A DNA stretch of 64,000 bases from Denitrificimonas caeni DSM 24390. Lineage in GTDB: Bacteria > Pseudomonadota > Gammaproteobacteria > Pseudomonadales > Pseudomonadaceae. This document shows, piece after piece, positions 29,432 to 37,505 of the stretch (within the stretch, counting starts at the first letter, position 1; each line of letters opens with the position of its first letter). A model generated the notes under the pieces. That model did not search any database. It had not been told where the DNA came from and saw only the letters and a program-made list of their open reading frames with translations. The stretch is from NCBI RefSeq assembly GCF_000421765.1, contig NZ_ATXQ01000002.1, positions 248,001 to 312,000 of the forward strand, read 5' to 3'. The position numbers and the translations under genes are program-made.

Positions 29432-31531
29432 TTATCTAAATGTATTAATGAGTGTATCGAACAATGAGCGCGCAACTTGAATAATCTGTGCCGACGCATT
29501 GTAATACTGCTCAAACTTAATCAAATTTGCAGCTTCTTCGTCTAAGTTAACCGCAGACAGTGAATCGCGATTATCAGTCGACTGTTTAAGGATCGCGCCG
29601 GTCGCCACCTCATCTTGTCTTGCTTGAGCCGTTAATGTACCAACCCGCTCAACCATGTCACCATAACCATCAGTAAAGCTGACACCCGTAGTGACATCTT
29701 TAACATTGGCATCGACGCCCACTACTTGCTTGTTCTGCAAGTCAGCGAGTTTTAATGCGTTACGGTTATCTGAGACACCGTTCTGGTTAAAACCAACGGT
29801 AAACTGATCATTGTTTTGCGGACGGCCACTGATGGTTTGCTTGATGGTGAAGCTCTGCGCCACACCACCACTCACAACCTCAATCGCATAGCTCAGCTGA
29901 TTGGTTTGTCCAGGTATAATTGGCAAGCCTGTGATGGTACCCGGTGCGGGCTGACCTTCAACAGGAATTGCAGTTATGGTGACACCAGCTGGTAATGGTG
30001 TGTTAAACACCATAGAGCCAGAGGCTTCATCGTAGCGTAAACCAATGTTGCCAACAGCTTTGAGGTTATCCAGTCTTAAATCATCAGCAACAAAATTTGC
30101 CTGCGGCAAGCTGTTTGGATCAAGCACCATCTCGACCGAGGGCTGACCAATGGCGCCGTTCCCTTTATTTTGCAATTCAGCACCGGCTTTAAATGGACCA
30201 GCGAAAGCCAGCTGATCAGCCTGATCCAGCACCACAGAAATATCCGTTGCGCCGCGACGCGTAGGTTCCAGCACAAAACGATCACCGGCCGCTGGCGTAA
30301 CAGTCATCTGCAAGGTAAAACCTTGGTCGCGCCCTGCATTATCAGCAAAGCTCAGCACACCTGCATTATTGGTGACCGTCATCACGGCACCATCACTTAA
30401 TCGTCGCGCCGTATAATTAGCACCATCAAAGTCCAGCTGATAATCGCTCGTGGTCAGCAACTTGGTGTTAGTAATATTCATAGCACCACTGGCATTACTG
30501 ATGTTGTCTGCCAACGGGCGGACACGCAAAGCAGCCAGTTTCGGGTCATTCATATTATTAAAGAGATCAGCACCCACCCGCCCTTTTAGGTCCAGGCCTT
30601 GGCCAAGTTGGCTATTAATCTCGGAGCTGATACTCAGTGCTAAACGTCCCAGCGCATTCACTGTAGGGTCTAATACTTCTTCGCGATAACGCAATAAACC
30701 ACCCACTTCACCGCCACTGATACTGCCGGTGATATTTTGACGTGAGCCGCCGCTGATGAAGTCAATCTCAAATTTATTCGGATCACCACGCCCCGGCACA
30801 GCTTGCAACTGATTAACCGTACCGCCCACAACCAAGGGCTGACCGCTACCAATTGAGAGGTTAAAGCTGTTGTCGTCTTGCACCACCACAGTCACACCAA
30901 TAAAAGTCGACAACTGGCGTACGGCTTCATCTCGCGCGTCTAATAAATCATTAGGTTGTTGACCATTGGTACCTGCGCTGGAAATCGCCGCATTGAGACT
31001 GCCTACGGTTTGCGCTAAACGGTTAATTTGATCAGTAGTAGTCACCAACTGCTTATTGATAAAACTGTTTTGCGAGGTGATGTTGTCGTAAATATTATTA
31101 AAGCGCCGAGTTAAGCCTTCAGCCTCGGCCAATACCAATTGCCGCGCCGGAATATTGGCGGGGTCTTCAGCAGCGGTTTGCATCGCTGAAAACAGCGCTT
31201 GCAAGGATGGCGTAACTCCAGTGGTGGCGCCGGCCAATAAGCCATCAAGCTGATCAATTTGGCTTTTATACGCTTTAACATCGCTATTGAGCGCTGTGCT
31301 GGAACGCAACTGCGTGGTTAAAAACTCATTATAGCTGCGACGGATATCGGTCAGGCTGGTGCCTGAGCCAATATAACCGGCTCCGCTAAACTGCGGGGTA
31401 CGTGTAGCCTGCACCGTATCTTGGCGTGTATAGCCCGGTGTGTTGATGTTGGAAATATTGTGCCCAGTCACCGATAGATTGGTTTTTGCAGCACTTAATC
31501 CCGATAATCCAATATTTAATAAGTCAGCCAT
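29432..31531 (-). CDS. flgK: Hook-associated protein FlgK (HAP1)
   Basis: 699-residue hook-filament junction protein. The N-terminus MADLLNIGLSGLSAAKTNL with TGHNISNINTPGYTRQ is the classic axial-protein motif. The C-terminus NLDEEAANLIKFEQYYNASA followed by IIQVARSLFDTLINT closes D0. It is longer than the Salmonella protein (553), with an expanded central domain, as is common in pseudomonads. GAGG precedes the ATG. It sits between flgJ and flgL. Confidence 0.95.
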   Translation of the reverse strand: MADLLNIGLSGLSAAKTNLSVTGHNISNINTPGYTRQDTVQATRTPQFSGAGYIGSGTSLTDIRRSYNEFLTTQLRSSTALNSDVKAYKSQIDQLDGLLAGATTGVTPSLQALFSAMQTAAEDPANIPARQLVLAEAEGLTRRFNNIYDNITSQNSFINKQLVTTTDQINRLAQTVGSLNAAISSAGTNGQQPNDLLDARDEAVRQLSTFIGVTVVVQDDNSFNLSIGSGQPLVVGGTVNQLQAVPGRGDPNKFEIDFISGGSRQNITGSISGGEVGGLLRYREEVLDPTVNALGRLALSISSEINSQLGQGLDLKGRVGADLFNNMNDPKLAALRVRPLADNISNASGAMNITNTKLLTTSDYQLDFDGANYTARRLSDGAVMTVTNNAGVLSFADNAGRDQGFTLQMTVTPAAGDRFVLEPTRRGATDISVVLDQADQLAFAGPFKAGAELQNKGNGAIGQPSVEMVLDPNSLPQANFVADDLRLDNLKAVGNIGLRYDEASGSMVFNTPLPAGVTITAIPVEGQPAPGTITGLPIIPGQTNQLSYAIEVVSGGVAQSFTIKQTISGRPQNNDQFTVGFNQNGVSDNRNALKLADLQNKQVVGVDANVKDVTTGVSFTDGYGDMVERVGTLTAQARQDEVATGAILKQSTDNRDSLSAVNLDEEAANLIKFEQYYNASAQIIQVARSLFDTLINTFR

Positions 31532-31539
31532 AATTCACC

Positions 31540-32745
31540 TCAAGCCCGCACATTTGTACGCGGCATCTCAACATTTGCCACTTGTTGATAGGTATGCAAG
31601 TTCCGTGCAATCTGTGAAATCTTTTTTGCATAGTTTGGATCTGTGGCATAACCGGCCTGCTGTAGCTCACTTACAAAGCGCTCAGGATTGGCTGTAGATT
31701 GCAGCGCCTGCTTGTAACGGCCGTTGTTTTCTAAGAAGCTGACGTAGTCATTAAAACTTTGTTCAAATGAATCGTAGCTACGAAAATCTGCTTTTTCTTT
31801 AACTTTAGCGCCTTGCACAAACTCTGAAGTGGTCACCTTGGTAGAAGCACCATCCCAGCCATGGGCTTTAATACCAAATAAGTTGTGGCTGCTACCGCTT
31901 TCACTTCCACGAATAATGGATTTACCCCAGCCAGTCTCTAATGCAGCTTGCGCAACTAAGTAGCGTGGATCAACACCGAGTTTTTTTGCTGCTTGCTCAG
32001 CCATCGGCATCATGGTGGCGACAAACTCTTCTGGAGAAGCAAAAGTCTTACGGTTCAAATCAGCTTCTGTTGCGGTAACCGATGCAATGGCTTTACCCGT
32101 AATTTCTAAAGCATGTTCGCGTGGCGCTGGATAGCTGCGCGCGGCTTGCCAATCTTGACGTACTGGGTTGTTCTGCTGCGCTAAACCATTGGCTAAAGTC
32201 TCTTGAGCTGCAGCACCAATGCCAGCCAGCGAGCGCCCTGCCGCAGTGGCTGGTAAGGCTAAACGGCGTTGGTTAAGTAACGCAGTGTCATCACGCTGAC
32301 TATTTAGGGACACATTGTTAAATTTAGGCTGCAGTGCGTTGAGGAGTGGAGCGGCTACCGGTTTTTCTGCAGCTGTCACTGGTGCAATCGCTTCTTGAGT
32401 AAAAGGATTCGCGGTACTGGGCTTGGGTGCTTGCGACAATTGGCGGGTTAAGACATCAGCCATACCCATGCCTTTACCTTGCGATAAGGTCACCGACAAC
32501 TGTTGATCATACATATCGCGATAGGTTTTGCTTTCGTTAGTATTCATGAAGTTGTCATCCGCCAACACATCACCTGCAGCACGCATGGCTTTCATCATTT
32601 CGCCAAGAAACAATGATTCAAACTCTTGCGCGACCTTGCGAATATTGGCTTCACTGTCACGTCCCTCACCCACCTTAAGTTGGTGCAGACGGTTTAAGTC
32701 AGTATAAGCGCCGCTATCGGCTACGCTGGTGTTGTTGAAGTTCAT
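31540..32745 (-). CDS. flgJ: Rod-assembly peptidoglycan hydrolase FlgJ
   Basis: Bifunctional 401-residue protein. The N-terminal rod-capping domain has VAQEFESLFLGEMMKAMR and MYDQQLSVTLSQGKGMGMAD. A Pro/Ala-rich linker (about residues 105-230) follows, and then a C-terminal glucosaminidase-type hydrolase domain with AQAALETGWGKSIIRG (catalytic Glu) and NLFGIKAHGWDG. It opens the cell wall for the rod. It is one of the run flgF to flgL. Confidence 0.95.
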   Translation of the reverse strand: MNFNNTSVADSGAYTDLNRLHQLKVGEGRDSEANIRKVAQEFESLFLGEMMKAMRAAGDVLADDNFMNTNESKTYRDMYDQQLSVTLSQGKGMGMADVLTRQLSQAPKPSTANPFTQEAIAPVTAAEKPVAAPLLNALQPKFNNVSLNSQRDDTALLNQRRLALPATAAGRSLAGIGAAAQETLANGLAQQNNPVRQDWQAARSYPAPREHALEITGKAIASVTATEADLNRKTFASPEEFVATMMPMAEQAAKKLGVDPRYLVAQAALETGWGKSIIRGSESGSSHNLFGIKAHGWDGASTKVTTSEFVQGAKVKEKADFRSYDSFEQSFNDYVSFLENNGRYKQALQSTANPERFVSELQQAGYATDPNYAKKISQIARNLHTYQQVANVEMPRTNVRA

Positions 32746-32755
32746 AGCAACGTCC

Positions 32756-33856
32756 TCAAATCACAATCAGGTCAGCTTGTAGCGCGCCTGCTTGTTTAAG
32801 GGCTTCAAGAATCGCCATCAAGTCAGAAGGCGCAGCGCCCACTTGATTCACCGCACGGACAATTTCATCCAGCGTGGTGCCTGGGCCAAACTTAAACATC
32901 GGTTTGGCTTCTTGCGCTGCACTCACTTTAGAGCGCGGCACAATGGCTGTTTGGCCTTGTGAAAAAGGCTCTGGCTGACTAACAATTGGATCTTCCGTAA
33001 TCACTACCGTCAAACTGCCGTGCGTCACTGCGGCTGGCTGTACGCGCACGTTTTGACCAATGACAATGGTACCGGTACGTGCATTAATAATGACTTTCGC
33101 AACAGCTTGGCCAGCTTCAATTTCTAAGTTTTCAATAATCGATAAATAATCCACGCGTTGAGTTGGATCTATCGGCGCAGAGACACGAATTGAACCTGCA
33201 TCCATCGCCTGAGCAACGCGTGGGCCAAGCATGTCATTGAGTTTATCGACGATATTTTTAGCAGTAGTGAAATCTGGACGATTTAAATTCAAGGTTAAAT
33301 AATCACCTTGGTTAAAACCGCTTGGTACTGCACGCTCAACCGTAGCGCCTGAAGGAATTCGACCTGCGGACGGAACATTGACGGTGATACGCGAACCATC
33401 AGCACCGCTGGCATCAAAACCGCCGACGACTAAGTTACCTTGCGCAATCGCGTAGACATTGCCATCAATCCCTTTTAGTGGAGCCATCAGCAAACTACCG
33501 CCGCGTAAGCTTTTCGCATTACCAATCGAAGACACCGTAATATCGATGGTTTGTCCTGGTCGTGCAAATGGCGGTAAGTCAGCATGAATCGAGACTGCTG
33601 CAACGTTTTTCAACTGTACGTTGCCGCCTGGTGGAACTTTAATGCCGAATTGCGCCAGCATGTTGTTAAAGGTTTGCACAGTGAAAGGGGTTTGCGTGGT
33701 CTGGTCACCGCTGCCGTTTAAACCTACGACCAAGCCATAGCCAATCAACTGGTTACTACGCACACCTTGGATACTGGCTAAATCTTTTAGCCGTTCTGCT
33801 TGAGCAAAGCTGCTAAAAAGCAGGGTTACAAGGCAGGCAATTAAATACTTAGGCAT
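32756..33856 (-). CDS. flgI: Flagellar P-ring protein FlgI
   Basis: 366-residue periplasmic P-ring subunit. A Sec signal peptide ([17 protein letters not shown]) precedes [20 protein letters not shown], the conserved start of the mature protein. The start is set at 33856 because AGGA lies six bases upstream; the ATG at 33862 would abut it. [20 protein letters not shown] near the C-terminus is typical. It starts just after flgH. Confidence 0.95.
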   Translation of the reverse strand: MPKYLIACLVTLLFSSFAQAERLKDLASIQGVRSNQLIGYGLVVGLNGSGDQTTQTPFTVQTFNNMLAQFGIKVPPGGNVQLKNVAAVSIHADLPPFARPGQTIDITVSSIGNAKSLRGGSLLMAPLKGIDGNVYAIAQGNLVVGGFDASGADGSRITVNVPSAGRIPSGATVERAVPSGFNQGDYLTLNLNRPDFTTAKNIVDKLNDMLGPRVAQAMDAGSIRVSAPIDPTQRVDYLSIIENLEIEAGQAVAKVIINARTGTIVIGQNVRVQPAAVTHGSLTVVITEDPIVSQPEPFSQGQTAIVPRSKVSAAQEAKPMFKFGPGTTLDEIVRAVNQVGAAPSDLMAILEALKQAGALQADLIVI

Positions 33857-33870
33857 AATCATTCCTACCT

Positions 33871-34590
33871 TTAGAAAGGCCACAACGGACTAAGAAAGAA
33901 GCGGTCCAACCAACCCGGCTGACTGGCGTTAGCAAACGCGCCAGTACCTGAGTAAGTGATGCGTGCATCGGCGATGCGTGTTGAAGAGACCATGTTGTCG
34001 GTGCTGATATCGTCCGCACGAACAATTCCAGAAATACGCACCAGTTCATCACCGGTATTCAAGGTCAGCCACTTTTCTCCGCGCACGGCAAGCACGCCAT
34101 TCGGGAACACTTCAGCAACAGTGACAGTGATGGAACCAGACAAACTGTTACTTTGACCTGTTTGCCCTGAACCTTTGGTTGAGCGCTTGGCGTCATAACC
34201 GGCTTCTAAGCTTAGATTATCGTTTGTCATACCCAGCGCACTAAGACCTGCCAAAGGGTTTTTCGGTGCCACAGCCATACCCAGAATATTGGGCACACCA
34301 ATATCGACACTGCTGTCTTTTTGAATCTGTGAGTTGGCGTTTTTGCTGGCCTGGGTGCGTTCATTTAAGCTAATCGTAATGATATCGCCAACGCGAAACG
34401 CTTTACGGTCAGTGAAGTAGTTAGTGTCAAAGTCCGCTTGATAAATGGCACCATTGGTTTGCGTGGCCGGCAACGGAGTACGCGGCAGTACTGGCGCATA
34501 ATAAGGATCATTCGGCTTCGGCGGCACTTGTACGCAGCCTACTAAAATCGAAGCCAAAACAGCACTAACCAGCATCATTGAACGTTTCAT
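33871..34590 (-). CDS. flgH: Flagellar L-ring lipoprotein FlgH
   Basis: 239-residue outer-membrane L-ring lipoprotein. The signal peptide ends in a lipobox LVGC (Cys near residue 19). Conserved blocks are [38 protein letters not shown] and [12 protein letters not shown]. The ATG at 34590 has GGAG eight bases upstream. It lies between flgG and flgI. Confidence 0.95.
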   Translation of the reverse strand: MKRSMMLVSAVLASILVGCVQVPPKPNDPYYAPVLPRTPLPATQTNGAIYQADFDTNYFTDRKAFRVGDIITISLNERTQASKNANSQIQKDSSVDIGVPNILGMAVAPKNPLAGLSALGMTNDNLSLEAGYDAKRSTKGSGQTGQSNSLSGSITVTVAEVFPNGVLAVRGEKWLTLNTGDELVRISGIVRADDISTDNMVSSTRIADARITYSGTGAFANASQPGWLDRFFLSPLWPF

Positions 34591-34612
34591 CAAATCACTC
34601 CACATCACTGTT

Positions 34613-35398
34613 TTAAAGCTGCTGAGTAATAAAGGACAGCATCTGGTCAGCGGTTGAAATCACTTTTGAGTTCATTTCATAGGCACGCTGGGTGGTGATC
34701 ATATTCACCAACTCTTCAACCACACTGACGTTGGAGTTTTCCAAAGTATTCTGCAGCACGGTGCCTAGACCATTCAGACCTGGCGTGCCGTTTTGCGGCG
34801 CACCACTAGCGGCTGTTTCTAAAAACAAGTTATTACCAATGGCTTCCAAACCAGCCGGATTAACAAAATCGGTAATTTGAATATTTCCAACAATTTGCGC
34901 TTGCGGATTTCCAGCTGTTGTTACTGTCGCAGTGCCATCCTCCCCCACGGTAAAGGTGCGCACTTCTGGTGGTAAAACAATCGCAGGCTCAAGGGCAAAA
35001 CCACTGGAGGTGACGACCTGCCCATCTGAACTGAGATGAAAGCTACCGTCACGACTATAGGAGACTGTGCCATCTGGCATTAATACTTGAAAAAAGCCAC
35101 GGCCATTAATTGCCATATCCAGCGGTTGTTCAGTGGTTTGTAAACTACCAGGAGTAAAAATTTTCTGTGTACCAACGATGCGTACACCGGTACCCAACTG
35201 CAAACCACTCGGCAACTCACTGTCTTGACTGGATTGACCGCCTGGTTGACGGCGAATTTGATAGAGCAAGTCTTCGAACTCGGCACGATCACGCTTAAAG
35301 CCAGTAGTAGACACGTTGGCTAAGTTATTCGAAATCGTTGTGAGGTTCATATCCTGTGCGGACAAACCTGTTTTAGCGACCCAAAGTGCTGGAAGCAT
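34613..35398 (-). CDS. flgG: Distal rod protein FlgG
   Basis: 261-residue distal rod subunit. N-terminus [19 protein letters not shown] with [19 protein letters not shown]-terminus [19 protein letters not shown] then [14 protein letters not shown], both hallmark axial motifs. The ATG at 35398 is at proper distance from GGAG; the upstream ATG at 35404 is too close. Gap to flgF is 56 bp. Confidence 0.96.
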   Translation of the reverse strand: MLPALWVAKTGLSAQDMNLTTISNNLANVSTTGFKRDRAEFEDLLYQIRRQPGGQSSQDSELPSGLQLGTGVRIVGTQKIFTPGSLQTTEQPLDMAINGRGFFQVLMPDGTVSYSRDGSFHLSSDGQVVTSSGFALEPAIVLPPEVRTFTVGEDGTATVTTAGNPQAQIVGNIQITDFVNPAGLEAIGNNLFLETAASGAPQNGTPGLNGLGTVLQNTLENSNVSVVEELVNMITTQRAYEMNSKVISTADQMLSFITQQL

Positions 35399-35454
35399 GA
35401 TCATTCTCCTCGAGCGTCGACTTTATGACGCTACAAACCAAAATTGGCTAATTA

Positions 35455-36195
35455 CTAACTTAACTGCATAACTCGTGCCACAGCTGATGAATTGTCCTCA
35501 GCCGTGCGCATCATTTTCACATGCAGCTCAAATTGACGTGATAACGACAGCATTGCCGTCATTTCTTCCACCGCATTGACGTTACTGGCCTCAGTAAAAC
35601 CCGAGATTACTCGTGCATTGGCATCAGCTTCAAAAGGCTGCCCATCACGTGCGCGCACCAAACCATCAGCACTCTTTTCAAGCTGCTTAGGATCAGGCAA
35701 CACCAACTTCAAGCGATCCACTTCAGCCATAACACTCGGCGCTTCACCTAATGCACGAATACTGATTGTGCCGTCTTGGCCAATTTCGACTTTCTGCTCT
35801 GGCGGAACAGCAATAGGGCCGGCATTGCCCATCACAGGCAAGCCAGACGCTGTGCGCAGCATGCCTAAAGCGTCAATCTGCAGACTGCCAGTGCGCACAT
35901 AGGCTTCACTGCCATCAGCGGCTTGCACAGCCAGCCAAGCATCACCAACTGCCGCCACATCAAGGTCGCGCCCCGTTTCTTGTAATGAACCCGAGGTAAA
36001 ATCTGTACCGGGTCGCTCACTCATGGCATAGGCTCGAGCGGGCAAACCATCACCAAACACTGGCATCGAACGGGCTTGGTCAAAGTCTCGTTTAAAGCCA
36101 CTGGTGGAAACGTTGGCCAAATTGTTGGCATGCGCTTGTAACGCTTTTGTATTGTGGCTTGCGCCTGTCATGGAGATATAGAGCATCTTATCCAT
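35455..36195 (-). CDS. flgF: Proximal rod protein FlgF
   Basis: 246-residue rod protein beginning MDKMLYISMTGASHNTKALQ with NLANVSTSGFKRDFDQA, and ending EASNVNAVEEMTAMLSLSRQ then FELHVKMMRTAED. It is the first gene of flgF to flgL. A sigma-54-type promoter is 54-69 bp upstream. flgBCDE, which usually sit just upstream in pseudomonads, are not next to it; mdtI is there instead. Confidence 0.95.
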   Translation of the reverse strand: MDKMLYISMTGASHNTKALQAHANNLANVSTSGFKRDFDQARSMPVFGDGLPARAYAMSERPGTDFTSGSLQETGRDLDVAAVGDAWLAVQAADGSEAYVRTGSLQIDALGMLRTASGLPVMGNAGPIAVPPEQKVEIGQDGTISIRALGEAPSVMAEVDRLKLVLPDPKQLEKSADGLVRARDGQPFEADANARVISGFTEASNVNAVEEMTAMLSLSRQFELHVKMMRTAEDNSSAVARVMQLS

Positions 36196-36248
36196 GGTAA
36201 ATCCTCCGCGATGGGCAATTGACGCCCGTAGCTATGTATAAGGATTAA

Positions 36249-36264
36249 AGCAAGGAGTGTGCCA
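36249..36264 (-). promoter_or_regulatory. Sigma-54 promoter of the flgF operon
   Basis: Minus-strand TGGCACACTCCTTGCT fits the RpoN consensus TGGCACG-N4-TTGCT with a single difference, including the invariant GG and GC with correct spacing. It suits FleQ/RpoN control of class II-III flagellar genes. Confidence 0.85.
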
Positions 36265-36307
36265 ACTAAAAGCGGTCAGGAATCGACGAATAACGCCTAG
36301 AAATAGA

Positions 36308-36331
36308 AAAGCGGCAAGAGCTTGCCGCTTT
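36308..36331 (-). terminator. Rho-independent terminator after mdtI
   Basis: Palindrome AAAGCGGCAAG/CTTGCCGCTTT with a two-base centre, followed by TTTTC on the minus strand, 46 bp after mdtI and before the flgF promoter. Confidence 0.75.
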
Positions 36332-36376
36332 ATAGAGATGAAACAGTTCTGGGTGAGGACTTAATAAACGTATTTT

Positions 36377-36691
36377 TTAGAGCTGCATCGCAACGATACC
36401 AGCGACGATGCACGCCACACCAATCATGCCTTGTCTACCTAAACGCGAGTTAAATAGCATACGGTCTAACAGCACCGTACCTAGTACACCCATGCCGCCC
36501 CACACTGAATAGGCAATGCCTAGCGGGATGTCGCGCACAACAAAACTTAATAGAACAAAGGCGCTGATGATAGCCAGCAAACCGGCTAAGCCCCAAATGA
36601 CTTTTTGAAAGCCTTTCGAGCGTTTAACGCAATAACAGGCCAATAGATCAAGGGACACTGAACCGATCAGTAAAGAGACTGGAACGATCAT
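36377..36691 (-). CDS. mdtI: Small multidrug resistance subunit, MdtI-like
   Basis: 104-residue, four-TM SMR-family protein pairing with the upstream MdtJ-like subunit; the E. coli MdtJI heterodimer exports spermidine. Signature region IPLGIAYSVWGGMGVLGTV corresponds to the conserved TM3 AYALWGG motif. Unusually, the conserved TM1 glutamate is replaced by aspartate (SVSLDLLACYCVKRSKG). It overlaps mdtJ by four bases (ATGA), as expected for a heterodimer pair. Substrate could also be another cation. Confidence 0.82.
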   Translation of the reverse strand: MIVPVSLLIGSVSLDLLACYCVKRSKGFQKVIWGLAGLLAIISAFVLLSFVVRDIPLGIAYSVWGGMGVLGTVLLDRMLFNSRLGRQGMIGVACIVAGIVAMQL

Positions 36692-37128
36692 AGTGCCACC
36701 TCGCCTAAAGTTGAGCGGTGCGCAGGTTTAACTTGCATTCGGGCAACTTGCGCAGGCTTGTGTTTGTTTGCCTGTACAACAGGGAATGCTTCATCAGCGT
36801 CAGCTTTTTTACCCTTATCAAAGGTCACTAGCAGTAAACCCACTAGCATTAAAGCAATCGCAAACATTTCACCTAACGACAGATACTCGCCAAACAACAC
36901 GACACCGGCAATACCAATCAGGAACAGACCTAGGCCTTCCCAAATCGCATAAGACACCGCCAATGGGATGTGCACAACAGCGCGTGAAAACGCATAAAAC
37001 GAGAAAGAAATCATTAGCGCCATTACCAGATAACCAAAGATTGGCGAGCTAGTTGCAGCGTATTTCATACCTACTGTGCTTACCACCTCAGCAACGACGG
37101 CTAAAGCTAACATAAACCAGTAATACAT
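36688..37128 (-). CDS. mdtJ: Small multidrug resistance subunit, MdtJ-like
   Basis: 146-residue SMR protein with four TM helices. The TM1 glutamate is intact (LALAVVAEVVSTVGMKYA) and TM3 carries LAVSYAIWEGLGLFL, the MdtJ-type variant. A hydrophilic C-terminal tail of about 40 residues (GKKADADEAFPVV and on) is longer than the usual ending. AAGGGG precedes the ATG. It leads a two-gene operon behind a leader with competing hairpins and a possible small upstream reading frame. Confidence 0.85.
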   Translation of the reverse strand: MYYWFMLALAVVAEVVSTVGMKYAATSSPIFGYLVMALMISFSFYAFSRAVVHIPLAVSYAIWEGLGLFLIGIAGVVLFGEYLSLGEMFAIALMLVGLLLVTFDKGKKADADEAFPVVQANKHKPAQVARMQVKPAHRSTLGEVAL

Positions 37129-37159
37129 TTTGAAACCCCTTAGGGATTCTCTGAAAAAG

Positions 37160-37262
37160 CACTTAAGTCATTGAATCAATTGACTTATAAGCAGCAGCTC
37201 TTTTAGAGCGTCCATAACTTCTAGATACAGCTATTCGCTTAAGCTTATAAACAGCTTAAGTG
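37160..37262 (-). promoter_or_regulatory. mdtJ leader with mutually exclusive pairings
   Basis: Three segments can pair in alternative ways on the minus strand. Segment 37253-37262 (CACTTAAGCT) pairs either with AGCTTAAG at 37238-37245 or with CTTAAGTG at 37160-37167. The latter also overlaps the right arm of a hairpin AAGTCA/TGACTT. This looks like an attenuator or RNA switch ahead of mdtJ; no known riboswitch class is recognised. Confidence 0.35.
37168..37215 (-). CDS. Possible 15-residue leader peptide upstream of mdtJ
   Basis: A short frame encodes MDALKELLLISQLIQ and lies inside the competing-hairpin leader. The ribosome-binding site is weak. E. coli mdtJI is preceded by a regulatory leader frame (mdtU), so the arrangement is suggestive, but the sequence is not similar enough to call it a homologue. 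Confidence 0.25.
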   Translation of the reverse strand: MDALKELLLISQLIQ

Positions 37263-37505
37263 ACTCTTTTATTAAAACTTATTAAGACATCGAGAGATGT
37301 GAGAGTTAAACCAGCTACAGACCGCCGCGCCAGCATTTCTCAAAGAGATAGAGCATAAAGAAGGGGGTGAAACTTGAACGCAAGGTAAACATTAAACCAC
37401 TTTTGGGCGACTTCGATGCACGTAGTGTAGCATAAAAGCCCAGCCCCACCTAATTTAAAGTCAGATTTGACGCGTTTAGCCGCCGCCTAGAACGACTAAA
37501 CCCTG

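Larger units (their letters stand above)
37129..37505. other. Intergenic region between mdtJ and tamB
   Basis: 377 bp without a full gene. Its left part is the mdtJ leader. A TATGCT hexamer near 37429-37434 on the minus strand is a possible -10 element for mdtJ, which would make a leader of almost 300 bases. No terminator for tamB was identified. Confidence 0.5.

Noticed and set aside
37129-37505. Guanidine riboswitch ahead of the SMR genes
   Set aside because: I could not find the paired ACGR loops of guanidine-II or the conserved core of guanidine-I; only unclassified competing hairpins remain.
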